Below the pieces are notes generated by a model. It had not been told where the DNA came from. It did no database searches and was given only the letters and a program-made list of their open reading frames with translations. A DNA stretch of 64,000 bases. Source: DAOPYU01 sp942493245. Its GTDB lineage: Bacteria > Sumerlaeota > Sumerlaeia > UBA8349. The stretch lies in assembly GCA_942493245.1 (NCBI GenBank), contig OW818685.1, forward strand, positions 1,302,001 to 1,366,000, given 5' to 3'. The translations under genes and the position numbers were made by a program. How positions within the stretch are numbered: position 1 is the first letter of the stretch; each line of letters begins with the position of its first letter. Below, piece after piece: positions 1 to 10,500 of this stretch.

Positions 1-1
1 G

Positions 2-490
2 GAGTACCTGGGTAAGAAAATCGAGCCGCGTGAGATGAAACTGGTCATGCTTTATGTACTGATTTTCCCGTTGCTGATCCTCGTGCTGGCGGCGTGGTCG
101 GTGGTGGCGCCTTATGGGGTCGCGTCGCTCAATAATGCGGGACCGCATGGGCTGTCAGAAATCCTTTACGCCTTCACCAGCGGCACGGGCAACAACGGTT
201 CGGCCTTTGCGGGTCTGAACGCCAACACCGACTGGTACAACATCACGCTGGGTCTGGCCATACTCGCCGGGCGTTTTCTGATGATCCTACCGCTTCTGGC
301 CCTGGCCGGCTCGATGGTGAGCAAAAAACCGGTTCCCGCCGGTCCCGGTACGTTTCCAACTGACAGCGGTTTGTTTCTGGCGCTGCTGGTGGCGGTGGTA
401 TTGATCGTCGGGGCGTTGACTTTCTTCCCGGCACTCTCGCTCGGCCCCATCGTCGAGCATTTCCTGGCTCTGAATGGAAAGGTGTTTTGA
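2..490 (+). CDS. kdpA: KdpA, potassium-binding subunit of the Kdp ATPase (3' end only)
   Basis: C-terminal part of the K+-translocating channel-like subunit of the high-affinity KdpFABC ATPase in the inner membrane. The gene enters from the left edge in an open frame, so its start is outside the window. The visible part begins EYLGKKIEPREMKL, the loop before the last KdpA membrane segments. It then has a hydrophobic helix (VMLYVLIFPLLILVLAAWSV), the conserved stretch NNAGPHGLSEILYAFTSGTG with nearby NGSAFAGL, and two more membrane helices. The TGA stop lies 2 bp before the kdpB ATG, the usual kdpABC arrangement. The family assignment is secure; only completeness is missing. Confidence 0.95.
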   Translation, partial: EYLGKKIEPREMKLVMLYVLIFPLLILVLAAWSVVAPYGVASLNNAGPHGLSEILYAFTSGTGNNGSAFAGLNANTDWYNITLGLAILAGRFLMILPLLALAGSMVSKKPVPAGPGTFPTDSGLFLALLVAVVLIVGALTFFPALSLGPIVEHFLALNGKVF

Positions 491-492
491 CC

Positions 493-2550
493 ATGACTGG
501 TGGTCCAAGATCAAAAAAAATCTCACTTTTCAGCGGTGCAATTTTGCGTCCGGCACTGCTGGACAGTCTGCGTAAACTGGCGCCGCAGCACATGATGAAG
601 AATCCGGTCATGTTCGTCGTCGAGGTGGGGAGCGTACTGACCACGTTGCTCTGGCTGCGCGACGGGTTTCTTCATCCGCAGGGTTCCGAGCCGCTTTTGT
701 TCACCGGCGCGGTGACATTGTGGCTCTGGTTCACGGTCTTCTTTGCCAACTTTGCCGAGGCGGTCGCCGAAGGGCGCGGCAAGGCTCAGGCGGCCACCCT
801 GCGCAAGATGCGCAAGGAAACCCTCGCGCGCAAATGGGTGGACGATCATGAAGAGCAGGTCCCTGCTTCGTCACTGCGTAAGGACGATCGGGTCGTTTGC
901 GAGGCGGGCGACATCATCCCCGGCGATGGCGAGGTCGTCGAGGGGATCGCCTCGGTGGACGAGTCGGCGATCACAGGCGAGTCGGCCCCGGTGATCCGCG
1001 AGTCGGGTGGGGATCGCTCAGCGGTCACTGGCGGCACCAAGGTGCTGTCGGACCGAATCGTCATTCGGATTGCGTCCAATCCCGGCGACTCGTTTCTGGA
1101 TCGGATGATCTCGCTCGTCGAGGGCGCCTCGCGTCAGAAAACACCCAACGAAATCGCGCTGCATATTCTTCTCGTGGGCCTGACAATCATCTTCATCATC
1201 GCCTGTGTGACACTCGTCCCGTTGGCCTTGTATTCGGGCATTCGTCTCTCGGCCACCGTCATTGTGGCGCTGCTCGTCTGCTTAATCCCGACAACCATTG
1301 GCGGGTTGCTCTCGGCCATCGGGATTGCCGGAATGGATCGCCTGATCCGAAAGAATGTGCTCGCCACCAGTGGCCGAGCGGTTGAAGCGGCGGGGGACGT
1401 CAACACGCTTCTTCTGGACAAAACCGGTACGATTACGCTGGGGAACCGCATGGCCGACGAACTGATCCCGGCCGACGGAGTGGACATTCACGAACTGGCC
1501 GACGCGGCCCAGTTGGCCAGCCTGGCTGACGAAACTCCCGAGGGACGTTCGATCGTCGTGCTGGTCAAGGAACAATACAATCTGCGGGGACGTGAACTGG
1601 CCCCGCACGAGGTCCATTTTGTCCCCTTCAGCGCGCAGACCCGCATGAGCGGTTGCGACCTCAACGGTACCCACCAGATCCGGAAGGGGGCGGCCGAATC
1701 GGTGGCCATCTGGGTCAAGGAGCAGGGCGGATGCTGGCCTTCGGATGTGGAAGCGGCGGCTCATGGCATCGCCGATTCCGGTGGGACCCCCCTGGTCGTG
1801 ACCGATGGACCGCGCGTGCTGGGGGTGATTCACCTGAAAGACAGGGTCAAGGAAGGGATCAAGGAGCGTTTCGAACGCTTCCGCGCCATGGGGATCCGCA
1901 CGGTCATGATCACCGGCGACAACCCGCGCACGGCCAGCGCCATTGCGGCTGAGGCGGGTGTAGACGACTTTCTGGCCGAAGCCACCCCCGAGCGCAAAAT
2001 GGAACTGATTCGCGCCGAACAGGCGAAGGGGAAACTGGTGGCCATGACTGGCGATGGCACAAACGACGCCCCGGCATTGGCGCAGGCCGACGTCGGCGTG
2101 GCGATGAATACCGGCACGCAGGCGGCCAAGGAAGCCGGGAACATGATTGACCTGGACTCGAACCCGACCAAACTGTTGGAGGTGGTCGAGGTTGGCAAAC
2201 AGATCCTGATGACACGCGGCACACTGACCACCTTCTCCATCGCCAACGACGTGGCCAAGTATTTCGCGATCCTGCCCGCGCTCTTCATGGGTGTTTTTCC
2301 CGAGATCGCCCCTCTGAACGTCATGCGTCTGGCCTCGCCGCAAAGTGCAATTCTCTCGGCGGTCATTTTCAATGCCATCATCATCATCCTGCTCATCCCG
2401 CTGGCATTACGCGGGGTGCGTTATCGTCCGTTGGGCGCGGCGGCTCTTTTGAGGCGCTCGTTGCTGATTTACGGCGTGGGGGGCGTCATCGCGCCCTTTG
2501 TCGGGATCAAATTGATCGATCTTGTCCTTGTTGCGTTGAAATTGGCATGA
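493..2550 (+). CDS. kdpB: KdpB, P-type ATPase catalytic subunit of the Kdp potassium pump
   Basis: ATP-hydrolysing subunit of KdpFABC, 685 aa, the usual family length. P-type ATPase signatures are all present: the actuator motif (AITGESAPV), the phosphorylation motif LLLDKTGTITLGNR with the acceptor Asp near residue 309 (E. coli D307), and the hinge motif MTGDGTNDAPALAQADVG. Membrane helices flank these domains as in KdpB. A TTG at 487 overlaps the kdpA stop. The ATG at 493, preceded by GGAAAGGTG, is the better start. It sits between kdpA (2-bp gap) and kdpC (21-bp gap), so the three are co-transcribed. Confidence 0.97.
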   Translation: MTGGPRSKKISLFSGAILRPALLDSLRKLAPQHMMKNPVMFVVEVGSVLTTLLWLRDGFLHPQGSEPLLFTGAVTLWLWFTVFFANFAEAVAEGRGKAQAATLRKMRKETLARKWVDDHEEQVPASSLRKDDRVVCEAGDIIPGDGEVVEGIASVDESAITGESAPVIRESGGDRSAVTGGTKVLSDRIVIRIASNPGDSFLDRMISLVEGASRQKTPNEIALHILLVGLTIIFIIACVTLVPLALYSGIRLSATVIVALLVCLIPTTIGGLLSAIGIAGMDRLIRKNVLATSGRAVEAAGDVNTLLLDKTGTITLGNRMADELIPADGVDIHELADAAQLASLADETPEGRSIVVLVKEQYNLRGRELAPHEVHFVPFSAQTRMSGCDLNGTHQIRKGAAESVAIWVKEQGGCWPSDVEAAAHGIADSGGTPLVVTDGPRVLGVIHLKDRVKEGIKERFERFRAMGIRTVMITGDNPRTASAIAAEAGVDDFLAEATPERKMELIRAEQAKGKLVAMTGDGTNDAPALAQADVGVAMNTGTQAAKEAGNMIDLDSNPTKLLEVVEVGKQILMTRGTLTTFSIANDVAKYFAILPALFMGVFPEIAPLNVMRLASPQSAILSAVIFNAIIIILLIPLALRGVRYRPLGAAALLRRSLLIYGVGGVIAPFVGIKLIDLVLVALKLA

Positions 2551-2571
2551 AAGTGTGGAGGGAAACGGATC

Positions 2572-3156
2572 ATGATGAAGCAAACCTTAATCGCCCTGCG
2601 TGTGGCAGTAGTAACCTTGATCCTGACCGGCCTGTTCTATCCGCTCGTCGTCACTGCCCTGGCTCGAACCCTTTTTCCCCATCGAGCCACCGGAAGCCGG
2701 GTCGTGGATGCGTCTGGCCGGATCGTCGGCTCGGAACTTATCGGGCAAAACTTCTCTCAGCCTGTTTATTTCCAACCGCGTCCTTCGGCGGCGGGTACCG
2801 GGTATGATGCGCTGGCTTCCGGTGGATCCAACCTGGGAACGACCTCACAGAAGTTGCAGGATCGGATAACGGCGGATATCGCACGCTTGACGGCGGAAAA
2901 TCCTCAGACACACGGCCCGGTCCCCGCCGAACTGGTGATGGCCTCTGGCAGTGGCCTGGACCCGCATCTGTCGCCCGAGGCCGCCCTCTGGCAGGTTCCA
3001 CGGGTGGCAGAGGCGCGCAAGATCGCGCCGGAACGCGTGCGGCAGGTCGTTGAATCGAAAATCGAAGGGCGAGACCTCGGCCTGCTGGGTGAACCCCGCG
3101 TAAATGTTCTTGAACTTAACCTTGCGCTCGACAGCCAGTTTGGTTCACCCTATTAA
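2572..3156 (+). CDS. kdpC: KdpC, accessory subunit of the Kdp potassium pump
   Basis: Single-span subunit that stabilises KdpA-KdpB and supports ATP binding; 194 aa, normal length. One N-terminal membrane helix (about residues 10-32, ending LVVTALARTLFP) precedes the family blocks GSELIGQNFSQPVYFQPRPS, SGGSNLGTTS and the C-terminal GSGLDPHLSPEAALWQVPRV. A clear GGAGGG ribosome-binding site lies at 2558-2563. Two consecutive ATGs (2572 and 2575) could start it. It ends 34 bp before the kdpD-type sensor, consistent with one transcript. Confidence 0.96.
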   Translation: MMKQTLIALRVAVVTLILTGLFYPLVVTALARTLFPHRATGSRVVDASGRIVGSELIGQNFSQPVYFQPRPSAAGTGYDALASGGSNLGTTSQKLQDRITADIARLTAENPQTHGPVPAELVMASGSGLDPHLSPEAALWQVPRVAEARKIAPERVRQVVESKIEGRDLGLLGEPRVNVLELNLALDSQFGSPY

Positions 3157-3190
3157 GGTGAATCCGGGACAGGTCGGACAGGAATAATCC

Positions 3191-4357
3191 ATGAACCCCA
3201 TGCAGACGGCCCCTCATCCCCGCCCCGAAGATTTCCTCGAGTTGGTCGAGCGCACACGCCACGGCCGACTTAAAATCTATTTGGGTTATGCCGCTGGAGT
3301 GGGCAAAACCTATCAGATGTTGCGCGAGGCCCACCAACTCAAAAAACGGGGCGTGGATGTCGTGCTCGGGTACATCGAACCTCACGACCGCGCCGAGACC
3401 GCCCGCCTGATCGAGGGACTGGAACTCGTGCCCCGCAAACAGATCGCGTATCGCGATATTTCGATAGAGGAAATGGATCTGGAGGCCGTACTGACTCGCA
3501 GACCCCAAGTCGCCATCGTGGATGAAGTGGCCCACACCAATGTTCCCGGTTCCCGAAATCGCCGCCGGTATCAGGATATCCTGGAAATTATTGAGGCAGG
3601 GATCAACGTCATCTGCGCCTTCAACATTCAACACCTGGAAAGCCTCAACGATCTCGTGGGCCGAGCCACAGGCGTCACCGTGCGCGAGACCGTCCCCGAC
3701 ACCTTTTTACGGCGCGCCGACCAGATTGTCACACTCGACCTGGCCGTCGAGGATCTGCTGGAACGCCTGCGCGCTGGTAAGATTTACGCCGGAGATAAAG
3801 TTCCCCGGGCGCTGGAACACTTCTTTCGCGACGAGAACCTGGCGACGCTGCGCGAACTGGTGTTGCGTGAGGTGGCCGAAAGCCTGGATCGCAAGACCGC
3901 CACAAAAATCCAGGAGCGACGCACCGCCGCCACCCAGCCTTCGGGCGGGCGCGTCATGGTCTGTACCGCCTCCTATTCGCCGCGCGCTCAAATGTTGCTG
4001 AGACGTGGCTCGCGCATGGCCGGTAGACTCAATACAAACTGGTTTCTTGTTTATGTTGAGACACCGCAAGAGGCGCCTCACCGGATTGACTCGGAAGCCC
4101 AACGACGCCTGGCCGAGACGATGGAACTGGCGCGTGAACTGGGCGCCGAGGTCGTGCGGCTCAAGGCCGAAGACCCTGTGGCGGCCATCCTCGACTTCGC
4201 CTGCTCGCACAGTGTGGGCCACATCCTGATCGGCCGTTCGCGCCAGCCCTGGTGGAAGCAGATCCTCGGACGTTCACCGGTTCACCGGCTGATCAATGCC
4301 GCCGAAGGTTTTGATGTCCATATCGTTTCGTTCGAAGAGGAGCGCGAACCGGCATGA
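3191..4357 (+). CDS. kdpD: KdpD-type sensor protein: KdpD N-terminal ATP-binding domain plus USP domain, no kinase
   Basis: 388 aa matching only the cytoplasmic N-terminal half of the K+/turgor sensor KdpD. The KdpD domain (about residues 24-235) has a Walker A motif GYAAGVGKTYQM near residues 32-43, the Walker-B-like VAIVDEVAHTNVPGSRN and FNIQHLESLND. A universal-stress-protein domain follows (about 250-388, starting near VMVCTASYSP and ending with a GRSRQPWW loop). There are no membrane helices, HisKA or ATPase domains. Its stop overlaps the next gene's start (ATGA, 4 bp), so the pair is translationally coupled and probably works as a split KdpD. Split kdpD loci are known in several phyla; the pairing here is inference from context. 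Confidence 0.9.
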   Translation: MNPMQTAPHPRPEDFLELVERTRHGRLKIYLGYAAGVGKTYQMLREAHQLKKRGVDVVLGYIEPHDRAETARLIEGLELVPRKQIAYRDISIEEMDLEAVLTRRPQVAIVDEVAHTNVPGSRNRRRYQDILEIIEAGINVICAFNIQHLESLNDLVGRATGVTVRETVPDTFLRRADQIVTLDLAVEDLLERLRAGKIYAGDKVPRALEHFFRDENLATLRELVLREVAESLDRKTATKIQERRTAATQPSGGRVMVCTASYSPRAQMLLRRGSRMAGRLNTNWFLVYVETPQEAPHRIDSEAQRRLAETMELARELGAEVVRLKAEDPVAAILDFACSHSVGHILIGRSRQPWWKQILGRSPVHRLINAAEGFDVHIVSFEEEREPA

Positions 4358-6180
4358 AACTGCGAACCAAACTGTTCCTGGCCCAACTGCCCCTGGTATT
4401 GGCTCTGTTAATCATTGGCATATTGGCATTTGTGGGCCTTGGGCGCCTGGGTGGATACTCGCAGACCATCCTCAAAGACAACTATCGCAGTGTGCTGGCC
4501 GCCCAACGCATGAAGGAAGCCAGCGAACGCATGGACTCGGCATCCCTGTTCAAACTTGCCGGGCATTGGGCGCTCGGCGCTCCGCTGGCCGCCGAGCATC
4601 GCAAAGTCTTCGAGGCCGAGCTGCGCGTCGAGGAAGGCAATATCACAGAGACAGGCGAAGCCGATGCCGCCCGGCACCTGCGCACCCAGTGGGAAGATTA
4701 CCAGACGAATTACGATCGGTTCATCAACTTGACCGATCCCGAGCAGTCCAGACAGTTTTACTTCGGCACGTTATCGCCTCTTTTTCTCGATCTCAAAAAG
4801 TCAGCCGATCAGGTGCTGGGACTCAACCAGGACGGGATGGTACACAAGAGCGACCATGTGCGTCAGATAGCCGCCCGCATGACCACCCTCATGCTGCTCT
4901 CCACCCTGGTTACCGCACTGGTGGGCATATTTGCCTCGATCCTCCTCACTCGCCGCCTCTTGCACCCCCTCTTTGTTCTCAGTCTGGCCACGCGCCGCTT
5001 GGGCGAGGGAGACTTGGCCGTGCGGGCCCAGATAGAAGGGCAGGACGAAATTGCGCATCTGGCGGGTGAATTCAATGACATGGCCGAACACCTGGAAAAA
5101 TACCGTCGCAGTTCGCTGGGCGAACTCTTCCAGGCCCAGCAAACGACCCAGGCGGCCATTGATAGCCTGCCCGATCCGGTGGCGATCTTCGATCTGGAAG
5201 GTCACCTGATCAATGTCAATGCCGCCAGTGAACGGCTCCTTGGGCTTTCACTGGATCACAACGATCCGCTCAGCAAAATGCCGCACGAATTTGTGAATGC
5301 GCTGGAAAAAGCAAAGAGTCATGTGCTCGGTGGCCGGGGCGCTTTTGTTCCTAGGAGTTTCGATGAGGCGGTGAGTTTCCCCTCAAGCGAGGGGGATCGG
5401 TGGTTCCTGTTACGGGCCCATCCGCTCTATGGCAAGGAGGAAGGCATTAAAGGGGCCACCGTGTTGCTGCAGGATGTGACTCGCCTGCGCCGTTTTGACG
5501 AACTCAAGACCGATCTGGTCTCGACCGTCGCCCATGAACTGCGTACCCCGCTCACATCCCTCCACATGGCCATCCATCTCTGTCTGGACGAGACGGTCGG
5601 TACACTCAATGAAAAGCAATCCAACCTGCTCTTTGCTGCGCGCGAGGACTGCCAGCGCCTCCAGACGATGGTGGACGACCTGCTCGATCTTTCGCGCATT
5701 CAGTCGGGACGTGTTGAGATGAAGCGCCACCCAGTCTTCGTGCGCTCGCTTCTCGAGGGAGCCTGCAACCTCCATCAGGCCACTGCGGCGGAGAAAGGTA
5801 TCCACCTCACCGCTGATCTGCAAACCCTGTTCGAAGAAAAGGTGAATGCCGATCCCGAGCGAATTGCGCTGGTTTTGGCCAATCTCATCACCAACGCAAT
5901 CCGCCACACCGACTCGGGGGGGACCATCATGTTACGCGCCATAGGCCAGGACAAGCGAATGCGTTTTGAAGTCAGTGATACGGGCGAGGGGATTGCGCCT
6001 GAGCATCAAGCCCGCGTTTTCGACAAATTCTTCCGTGTCCCAGGTTCTCAAACCTCGGGCGTGGGACTTGGACTTTCGATCTGTCGTGAAGTGATCGAGG
6101 CGCACGACGGCGAAATCGGCGTCCAGAGCCAGACGGGCCAGGGAAGCACGTTCTGGTTTATCTTGCCCCTGATGGTTTAG
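4354..6180 (+). CDS. Membrane sensor histidine kinase (HAMP-PAS-HisKA-HATPase), partner of the split KdpD
   Basis: 608 aa. An N-terminal membrane helix (about 8-33) is followed by a roughly 150-residue helical periplasmic domain and a second helix (about 170-200, LMLLSTLVTALVGIFASILL). Then come HAMP (about 200-255), PAS (about 262-375, DPVAIFDLEGHLINVNAASE), HisKA with AHELRTPLTS (phospho-acceptor His near residue 394), and HATPase_c with N box NLITNAIRHT, G1 DTGEGI, F box FDKFFR and G2 GVGLGLSI. All catalytic boxes are intact. It overlaps the KdpD-sensor gene by 4 bp, so it probably supplies the kinase half of Kdp regulation. No response regulator follows; an IS element lies 206 bp downstream. 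The input domain is not that of classical KdpD. Confidence 0.9.
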   Translation: MKLRTKLFLAQLPLVLALLIIGILAFVGLGRLGGYSQTILKDNYRSVLAAQRMKEASERMDSASLFKLAGHWALGAPLAAEHRKVFEAELRVEEGNITETGEADAARHLRTQWEDYQTNYDRFINLTDPEQSRQFYFGTLSPLFLDLKKSADQVLGLNQDGMVHKSDHVRQIAARMTTLMLLSTLVTALVGIFASILLTRRLLHPLFVLSLATRRLGEGDLAVRAQIEGQDEIAHLAGEFNDMAEHLEKYRRSSLGELFQAQQTTQAAIDSLPDPVAIFDLEGHLINVNAASERLLGLSLDHNDPLSKMPHEFVNALEKAKSHVLGGRGAFVPRSFDEAVSFPSSEGDRWFLLRAHPLYGKEEGIKGATVLLQDVTRLRRFDELKTDLVSTVAHELRTPLTSLHMAIHLCLDETVGTLNEKQSNLLFAAREDCQRLQTMVDDLLDLSRIQSGRVEMKRHPVFVRSLLEGACNLHQATAAEKGIHLTADLQTLFEEKVNADPERIALVLANLITNAIRHTDSGGTIMLRAIGQDKRMRFEVSDTGEGIAPEHQARVFDKFFRVPGSQTSGVGLGLSICREVIEAHDGEIGVQSQTGQGSTFWFILPLMV

Positions 6181-6386
6181 CGGTCAGTTGACAGATGGCG
6201 TGTGCCATCGCCAGTTTGGTTCCCGGTCTGTGCTGCAATCCAGGCGGGTGGAAAAAGGTTCAAATTTTCGTGAAGTCAGGGGCATATCGGGGTGGAATCA
6301 GAGCTTTTTTACGGGCCGAGACGCCCCGAAGAGACAAGAGTATAAGGGCAAAGATAAACGCCAAAACGGTTTGTTTTCAATCGTTA

Positions 6387-7240
6387 CAGCGTGTCGTCAC
6401 AAGATTTTGAGCCAGTGAAAAAGACATCGGATTTGAACCGCCGCCAGGTATGAACTGGTCCTCTTTGCATAATGCGTGGCGATCCCTCTCCATTCTTTCA
6501 AGCGCAGAAATGCGTTTTCAACCAAGTGGCGCATTTTGTAGAGATACTCGTCATAATCCCGCAATTCCTTGCGGTTCTTCTTGGGGGGAATAACAGGCTC
6601 CATCCCCTGTTGGGCCGCCAAGTCCAGCACCGCCTGGCTGTCATACCCCCTGTCGGCGATCAGAAAGTCGGCATGCATGGAATCGATCAGCGCTCCGGCC
6701 TCTTGACAATCCGCTCGGGGACCCGCTGTAACAACCACTCGGAGCGGCATACCATGCGCATCCACGGCCAGATGTATCTTCGTGTTGAGCCCCCTTTTGT
6801 GCGCCCCATGTCCTGGTTCCCGCCCTCGGCGCCCGTTGCGTGTTGATGCACCTTGACGTGGCTTGCATCAATCATCAGCCATTCAAGATCGGGCTCGTCG
6901 ATGAATTGTTCGAGCAGTTGCTCCCAAAGCCCCTTGTCGCGCCACCGGCAGAAACGCCGATGTGTGTTTTTCCAATCCCCATACTGGGGCGGAAGATCGC
7001 GCCAGGGCGCGCCGGTGCGAAGAATCCACAACACAGCGTTGATGAAACGGCGGTTGTCTTGTGCCACGCCGCCCCAAATCCCTTTTCTGCCAGGCAGGTG
7101 GGGCTCAATCAACCCCCACACTCGGTCCGAAATATCATGTCTGCTCTGCACGTCCGTCATATCCAAATCCTCCTTCGGCCATCCGACCGAAGGCACTATA
7201 CCGAAAAGGAGAAGGATGTCAATCTCGTGACGACACTCTG
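6387..7240 (-). mobile_element. IS5-family (IS427-like group) insertion sequence, complete, 854 bp
   Basis: Near-perfect terminal inverted repeats, CAG[C/A]GTGTCGTCAC[A/G]AGATT at 6387-6406 and its complement at 7221-7240 (18 of 20 match). Both ends are flanked by TA (6385-6386 and 7241-7242), a 2-bp target duplication. The transposase is on the minus strand and its TGA stop (6397-6399) lies inside the left repeat, as is common in this family. Total length, repeat layout and the two-frame DDE transposase fit the IS427-type subgroup of IS5. The element sits between the kdp regulatory genes and the giant RCC1 gene without interrupting a recognisable reading frame. Confidence 0.9.
6397..7196 (-). 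CDS. IS5-family DDE transposase in two frames (-1 frame change near 6798)
   Basis: The N-terminal frame runs from 7196 (or the ATG at about 7160, MTDVQSRHDISD) and carries the helix-turn-helix-like start and the first catalytic Asp (LEWLMIDASHVKV). The C-terminal frame, from about 6798 to 6397, carries the second Asp (LIADRGYDSQ) and the Glu (LVENAFLRLKEWRGIATHYAK). Homology moves from frame one (GNQDMGRTKGG) to frame two (LNTKIHLAVDAHGMP) at the minus-strand run AAAAGGGGGC (6798-6789), a -1 shift. Two-frame transposases made by ribosomal slippage are known in IS5 subgroups. The local sequence allows a Lys-codon slip on A-AAA, but a one-base mutation inactivating the enzyme is equally possible. 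Confidence 0.85.
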
Positions 7241-7403
7241 TAGAACATCTACAAAATTCTCGCCCAGAGACTGGCTATCTTCAACAACGAATGGGACCCA
7301 TACTGGGAAAAAGTCCCCCAAGCGGCATGAGGTTTTTCAAAATGGCGAGTTGCACCCTTTCATAACCATAATAAATAATCAAGATGGACACCTTGAAACT
7401 GCT

Positions 7404-7433
7404 TTGATAACATTCCAATGTTGGTGGTATAGA
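7404..7433 (+). promoter_or_regulatory. Possible sigma70-type promoter of the giant RCC1 gene
   Basis: TTGATA at 7404-7409, then 18 bp, then TATAGA at 7428-7433. This lies in an AT-rich stretch about 65 bp upstream of the RCC1 gene start, within the only untranscribed region between the IS element and that gene. The -35 matches consensus at 5 of 6 and the -10 at 4 of 6. Read by eye only. Confidence 0.4.
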
Positions 7434-7500
7434 ATGAAAAGATATGAGATTGCCGTGTTAAAATTCGGTTGTATATTTGGCTGGTAAGGAGAAAGCGGGC

Positions 7501-10500
7501 ATGATTGGCCGTCCAGTGTGGCAAAAGCGGGTGTGGGTTCTTTTGGTGAGTATTATTTTCCTCGGATTCAGAGGGATGGGGGGACAGGTTGCCTCGGCTT
7601 ACACTCTCTCCGCCTCGGTATCCAACACGACACAGGGGTACATAATCCAGTCGCCCCAAGAGGACGACTATTCGGCAGGGACCTCTATAACCCTTTACGC
7701 TGGCGTCCGGCAGGGGTACCAGTTCGCTGGTTGGGCGGGAGATGTCCCGGTGGGACAGGAACAAAAAAATCCTCTGGTCATTACAATTGGAACCAATACC
7801 ACCATCACTGCAACCTTTCGCCAAATCAGTGGTAAAGTCTGTGCTTGGGGACTCAATACGAGTGGGCAATGTACGATACCAGAACCGAATCGAGATTTTG
7901 CGGCTGTGGCAGCAGGACCCAGTCACAATTTAGGCTTGAAAACTGATGGGACAATTGTTGCCTGGGGTGGAAACGACAACAATCAATGCGTGATTCCCCA
8001 GCCGAATCGGAACTTTGTCAGGATTGCCGTGGGAAATACGCACAGTCTTGGTCTGAAATCCGACGGGACGGTTGTGGCTTGGGGGGATAATACTTACGGC
8101 CAATGTAGTATTCCTGCTCCAAATGCCGATTTTATATCCATTCTGGCATCTCAATATTTCAGTGCGGGATTAAAGAAAGATGGACGTATAGTAAAATGGG
8201 GAAATTTTGTTTATCCCATCTCCACTGATCCAGGATATTTAGAGATAGCAGGGGGAAGACTCTGTGTGTTGGGTTTGAAATCGAATGGTTCCATCTCTGC
8301 GTGGGGGGGATTGCCGTTTGACATCGGTATTGTTCCGGAACCCAATAACGATTTTGTCTTGATTTCTGGGGGATATGACTTCAATCTGGCCCTGAAAAAA
8401 GAGGGGAGAATTGTGGGATGGGGAAATTCGAGTTATGGCCAACTCAACTTCGGATCCGATACGGGCTATGTAAATGTTGCGGGGGGATGGAGACACAGTC
8501 TGGGATTGAGGTCCGATAGTTCTATTGTTGCGCGGGGGGCAAACGACGAAGGCCAATGCAATGTTCCAACGCCAAATATTGGTTTTGTGTCGGTATCTGC
8601 AGGGTGGGAACATTCATTAGCAATTGCGTCTGTGGGGAGTTTACAGGTAACGCTTACTCCACCCGATGTCGTTTCCGCCGGAGCGCAGTGGCGCCTGGAG
8701 AATGAGAAGAGTGGGGTTTGGCACAACAGCAATGATACGGTGACGACTTGGACAGGAACTCATGCGATAGTTTTCAAGGATATTTACGGTTGGGCTAAGC
8801 CGACAAATCAGATAGTTCAGATAGATCTTGATGACGTTGTTTCGGAAAGAAGATATACCCGGACGACTTGGTCTCTCTCAACAATCTGTAACAACGGTTC
8901 TATCCAGGAGTTCCTCGTTGGGAACAGTTTCGAGCACGGATCTACAGTGACATTGACGGTACAACCCGATTCGGGTTACTGGTTTGATCGCTGGACTGGC
9001 GATGTGCCGTTCGGGCAGGAACGCCTCAACCCACTTGTTCTCCGCATGGACGCAAACAAAACAATTGAAGCGAACCTGACCCTTGTCCGCCCTCCTGCCG
9101 AGCCGGTCATTACGTTCTTCAGGATCAATAACGGCGCGGCCACGACGGCGAACCCGAACGTGACGCTCTCCAACGTCTGCTCGAATTCGACTACCACTAC
9201 GATTGCGTACTATATGGCGAGCGAATCGTCCAATTTTATCGATGCGACTTGGCAGACCTACGCTTCGGTCCCTCTGTTTAGGCTCTCGAGTGACGGCACC
9301 ACTAAAACCATCTATTTCAAAATTAAGGATAGTACCAACGTCGAATCCTCCGTTACTAGCGACACGATCTCGCTTATCAGTGGAGGCCTTCCGGTTGTGA
9401 ACTGGGGGAAAAATGATGCCTCTCAATGTACTATTCCCTCGCCTAACAGCGGATTTCTCTCGGTTGCGGTGGGTTGGAAACACAATGTCGGTTTAAAATC
9501 CGACGGTACAATCGTGACGTGGGGGGAGAATAACTACAATCAGATCCCAGTTCCGTCACCCAACAACGGATTTGTGACGGTGGGGGCGGGGACCTACCAC
9601 AGTCTGGGCATAAAGTCCGATGGTTCCGTGGTCGCATGGGGACGGAACAGTGAGGGACAATGCGACGTTCCTTTGCCCAACAGCGGGTTTGTAGCGGTTG
9701 CGGCCGGGGTTTATCACAGCATCGGATTGAAATCCGATGGTTCTATCGTGGCGTGGGGAAGTAACAATGACACAAACGGGAATTACTCCGGGCAGAGTGT
9801 TGTTCCCTCACCTAACAGAGGATTTGTGGCCGTTTCGGCGGGTGAGGTTCACTCGCAGGGATTAAAGGCCGACGGTTCAATCGTAGCCTGGGGTACAAAC
9901 AAGGATTGGTTGGGGAATGACGTCGGTTTGTGTGTTGTTCCGTCGTCCAACAGTGGGTTTGTGGCGATTGCCAACGGTTGTTACGACAATCTGGCCCTGA
10001 AATCCGATGGTTCGATCGTGACTTGGGGAACCAATGTGGACTGGGAGAGGAAAAACATCAACCTATGTGTTGTTCCGTCACCCAACAGCGGGTTCGTAGC
10101 CATTGCGTCTGGACCTTATCACCATTTGGGGTTGAAATCGAATGGTTCGATCACAGCATGGGGTCGGACAACTGAAGGCCAGTGTACCGTACCCAGACCC
10201 AATCGCGGTTTTTCCGTACTTGCGGGAGGAGGATTATATCATTCAGTGGCGTTGGTTTCCAAGGGCGCTTTACAAGTAACACTTTCTCCCTCCAAAGTGG
10301 TTACCACCGGGGCGCAGTGGCGCTTGGTGAGTGAAACGGCGGGGATTTGGCACAACAGCGGGGGTACTGTTACGGCTCGAATTGGTCCTGAAACCCTGAC
10401 CTTCAAGGACGTATACGGATGGACAAAACCTGTAGATCAACAAGTGGAATTCAAAACAGGTGAAACAACAATGATGACGGCTCACTATGTTCCGGTCATG

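Noticed and set aside
6188..6418. Small frames between the histidine kinase and the IS element
   Set aside because: Cross the IS left end; no start context.
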